From the NCBI RefSeq assembly GCF_963676685.1, contig NC_092344.1, positions 45,096,830 to 45,160,829 on the forward strand: a stretch of DNA of 64,000 nt, written 5' to 3'. Positions 61,601 to 64,000 of this stretch are shown in pieces; within the stretch, counting starts at the first letter, position 1, and each line of letters begins with the position of its first letter. The notes beneath the pieces were generated by a model. That model did not search any database and was not told the origin of the DNA. It saw only the letters and a program-made list of their open reading frames with translations. The stretch comes from Mytilus edulis. Its lineage: Eukaryota > Mollusca > Bivalvia > Mytilida > Mytilidae. Both the position numbers and the translations under genes were made by a program.

Positions 61601-63595
61601 GACAATAAACGTATCTTTAATGCATGTACCGGACAAAAAAATGGAAAATCAAAAGATATTTAAGAAATGCAGAGCTTATAAAACCAAAAATGGACAAAAA
61701 GGGACACGATGTAAAGCCTATGACGGTCACGGATTCAGAGCATTGCTTGATGGACATACATTCCTCAATTTGAAACAACTAATATTAACTCACATCCATT
61801 TGCTTGCATCTCTTTGAGATACTGACGTGCTTTTAGTTTATTTTTATTTCTTGCATTCAAAATCCTTTGCTGCCATAATGTAGCGTTTGTGCTGAATTCC
61901 ATTATATTGAATCTGTCAAAATTGTCAAAGTCTTGTATAATTGTATCAATGGCGTTACTTTGTTGTCGTATTTCAGTTCCATACATAGATGAACTAACAT
62001 CTAGGATGAACAGAACGTCCTTTGGAATTGGCTTCAGGCTTTCAGGGGAAAATTGATGCATAAAATATCCATCAGATATCTAGAATTATAAAATAAATAA
62101 GTTGTAACACAAAACAAAATGTGGTTTTTTTATATATTGCTTCGAATCTTATCCTTGATGTGTTGATGTTCCAATTAAGCATCTGGGGCTCATTCCATAA
62201 AAAAAAATTACAACATAGATTGGTCGTGGTATACGAATATTTCTTCTCGTAAGATTTTCTTAAAAAAAGAAAAAGCGAAAAGGTTAATGATCGACTTGAT
62301 CCAATAGTTGCCGAATGTATTAGTCAAAGTTGCATTTCTTAAGACCTTTGATAACGAAAGAGAATATTCCTTGGAAATTCTTCAAATATGTGAACTATTG
62401 TTTACGATCGTGTTACAGATATTCAAATGTATTTTTATATTATATACAGAATAATATTTAACGTTAGAATTTACAAAATGGCTGTTGTTACCATTTATAC
62501 CACAGAACTATGATTGGGGTCCGATTTGGTGACTTTTGTATAAGCATCCAAACACAGGATTTTTACTTTCAAATAATTCAAAAAGAAAGAAAAACAAGAG
62601 AAAAAAATATCAGAACTTCCAAACATTTGTGTACCACCTATCGTTTGTATAAAAACAAATAATAATAAAAAAAAATTACAGATTATTTTTTTTTTCACCG
62701 TAAGCGATTTTGAGTTGATTGAAATTATTAGTTACCATGTTTACCATCTGAATTTAACAAATACAATAACTAGCTCAACCAACTAACAGTAAATTTGCTA
62801 TTACCATGACTTCACCGGCGTCAAATTTTCTCTGGACATCATATTCGACAACAAACAATCCTGATATTCCCTGGTCAGACATCTGTTTCTGGTCATCGGC
62901 GGTCGGGGCAAAATGAATTGTGGCAGACTTCGATGTTGGTCGGTCAATAACAGCTAATGTGTTTAACTCTTCTGCATAAAGTAATGAAAGATTAACATAT
63001 GATAATGCCTTTTCATGGGGTTCTTATCACCAACACATAGAACTAGTTTTCCATAATGTAAAATTACGTTTTACTTGCATTTGTATAATTTTAAAGAGGC
63101 ATTTCATTTCTATATCCAGAAAACAGTAAGTGATTAAACATGTTTCTCATTTATTTATCTCTCAATTATCACGAAAATATAAGAAATCCGAACTTTTCAT
63201 CATACCAAAATGCGAAATCATTTACATGTCCGATAAGTCAAATTCTTAAGTGAAGTATTAAAGAGTTGCTTCGGGTTATTCACGATCTTAGTATTTCCAC
63301 GTTTTTTCTAATTACAGAAAGCAGAATAATTAAAATTTTGTAAGCGTACAAACCATCTTTATTAGATAGGGTGTTGTTTCGTAGTCGTGGCACTAAAAGT
63401 TTGGTAATATTTCTTGATTCAGAAATTACAATATCAACCGTTAAATCCTCCACAATCTGTCCTGGATCGACATATATTTTGTGTTGATATCTACCATTGA
63501 CTCGCTGTAATAGTTCTTGATAAGTCAGATTGAAAGTCACTCGACTCTTAGCTGGTACGTTTATATCAAAACTAAATCTGCTAGTATATCTGAAT
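55641..63595 (-). CDS. second ITIH-like protein (VIT-vWA), 3' nine exons, 5' end outside the window
   Basis: Exons in transcript order: 63595-63354, 62971-62805, 62079-61794, 61034-60340, 59859-59769, 58679-58587, 57974-57861, 56974-56612, 55882-55641. The joined frame is open for 763 residues to a TAA. The signal peptide and N-terminal VIT exons must lie beyond 64000. The VIT end (VTFNLTYQELLQRVNGRY) is closer to the family consensus than in gene 2. The vWA metal site reads DVSSS with LTDGQAS; the usual Thr is aligned with Ser (YSDIN). YKFVTPLT, a Lys/Arg-rich linker (SEKRKESVPKGIKRKAD), GGGDPHF and CWNVHKK in the last exon all have counterparts in gene 2. No equivalent of the 48-base exon 9 of gene 2 was found; exon 59859-59769 joins 58679-58587 in frame without it. 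Donors at 60339 (gttatc) and 57860 (gttaaa) are weak but phase-consistent. Secreted, extracellular; exact role unknown. Confidence 0.88.
57590..57835 (-). repeat. dispersed mussel repeat in a gene 3 intron
   Basis: The end (gttgaaggccatactttgac, then gttgtctcatttggacaaat) is the reverse complement of the family at 18395. The 67-codon frame here is accidental. Confidence 0.65.
58127..58354. repeat. 114-bp tandem duplication in a gene 3 intron
   Basis: attgagcagcatttacac begins at 58127 and again at 58241. The two 114-base copies differ at only a few positions and each ends in ccatttctgaaaactttgct. Confidence 0.85.
58680..59768 (-). other. gene 3 intron where the counterpart of gene 2 exon 9 would be expected
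   Basis: Contains an antisense copy of the 54641-type repeat tail (about 59095-59215: gagggacagaaaaactcata). A weak acceptor-donor pair near 58850-58880 gives only 17 bases and breaks phase, so no exon is called. Confidence 0.5.
61035..61793 (-). other. gene 3 intron inside the vWA domain
   Basis: Same position and phase as intron 6 of gene 2. AT-rich; open frames on the plus strand (61353-61817) have no recognisable content. Confidence 0.6.
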
Positions 63596-63659
63596 CTGTG
63601 AATGACGTAGTTATGATTGAAATTAATAAAATGACTGCTTATAAACAAGAGTAAAATCA

Positions 63660-63860
63660 AGAAAAGAACTCCGAGGAAAATTCAAAACGAAAAGTAAGAT
63701 AAAAAAAAACCAAAGCTCAAACACATCAAACGAATTGATAAGAACTGTCATATTCCGGACTTGGTATTGGATTAAACCTGGTTTTATAGCTAGCCAAACC
63801 TCCCACTTTGATGACGGTCGCAGAATATTACAGTAAATTGACAATGATGTGTGAATATAA
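63660..63860 (+). repeat. gaaaattcaaaacgga-family repeat, copy 6
   Basis: ccgaggaaaattcaaaacg and gtcatattccggacttggta, upstream of the first visible exon of gene 3. 63860-64000 holds nothing recognised. Confidence 0.7.
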
Positions 63861-64000
63861 AGACCAATTGACCCAACAAATAATTTAAATCGGAAGTAAA
63901 CTATGTTTTATCTTTCAAGTACATGTGCACTGAACGAAAATTTAAAAAGAGTGACATTTGATATTTAATATCTAAATTATCTCTTTCACCATGCATTGCT

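Noticed and set aside
61353-61817. Plus-strand open frames opposite gene 3
   Set aside because: Intron sequence and antisense shadow of the vWA exon; no recognisable content.

Overview
This is a 64 kb window of AT-rich eukaryotic genomic DNA with split genes, GT-AG introns and many dispersed repeats. It is almost certainly from a marine mussel (Mytilus or a close relative). The attribution rests on several repeat families that I recognise from memory as abundant in mussel genomes, together with bivalve-type Penelope-like retroelement debris. No search could be run. There are no bacterial features, no rRNA and no functional tRNA gene.

Three real protein-coding genes can be assembled from exons whose reading frames and splice phases agree. 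(1) Gene 1, plus strand, about 13.66-20.79 kb: eight coding exons, 600 residues, a signal peptide, five copies of an FVDPFY motif and a novel-looking C-terminal region. Exons 3 and 4 are a tandem duplication of a 216-base exon, and every intron is phase 1. I do not recognise its family. (2) Gene 2, plus strand, 27.13-54.14 kb: thirteen coding exons, 868 residues. It is an inter-alpha-trypsin-inhibitor heavy chain (ITIH)-like secreted protein with a VIT domain, a von Willebrand A domain with an intact metal site, and a C-terminal region that keeps the GDPHF processing motif. (3) Gene 3, minus strand, 55.64-63.60 kb and continuing past the right edge: a second ITIH-like gene missing its 5' exons. 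Genes 2 and 3 point at each other (tail to tail, about 1.5 kb apart), and the shared exons keep the same phases and nearly the same lengths, so they are ancient inverted paralogues. The vWA, VIT and GDPHF features suggest an extracellular matrix, haemolymph or adhesion role; nothing in the sequence proves one.

The rest is repeat landscape. 0.35-4.1 kb holds decayed C2H2 zinc-finger exons, one split by a small transposon, between inverted repeats. 5.0-7.7 kb is a 2.7 kb DNA transposon with matching ends and a TAA target duplication, carrying a dead Penelope-like RT fragment. 7.9-8.5 and 9.15-9.6 kb are shorter terminal-inverted-repeat elements. 9.67-12.0 kb is a long composite repeat containing a 155-bp tandem array. 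21.46-23.05 kb is an element inserted into an older repeat whose uninterrupted copy lies at 54.5-54.9 kb. Intron 3 of gene 2 (31.9-40.1 kb) contains nested elements: a 5.9 kb element with a TA target duplication, which holds a satellite-like array, a 0.5 kb hairpin element and a 980-bp element with a 9-bp target duplication.

Gene models come from manual reading of splice sites. Exon boundaries are well supported by frame and by paralogue comparison, but UTRs, transcription starts and expression are not known from this sequence.
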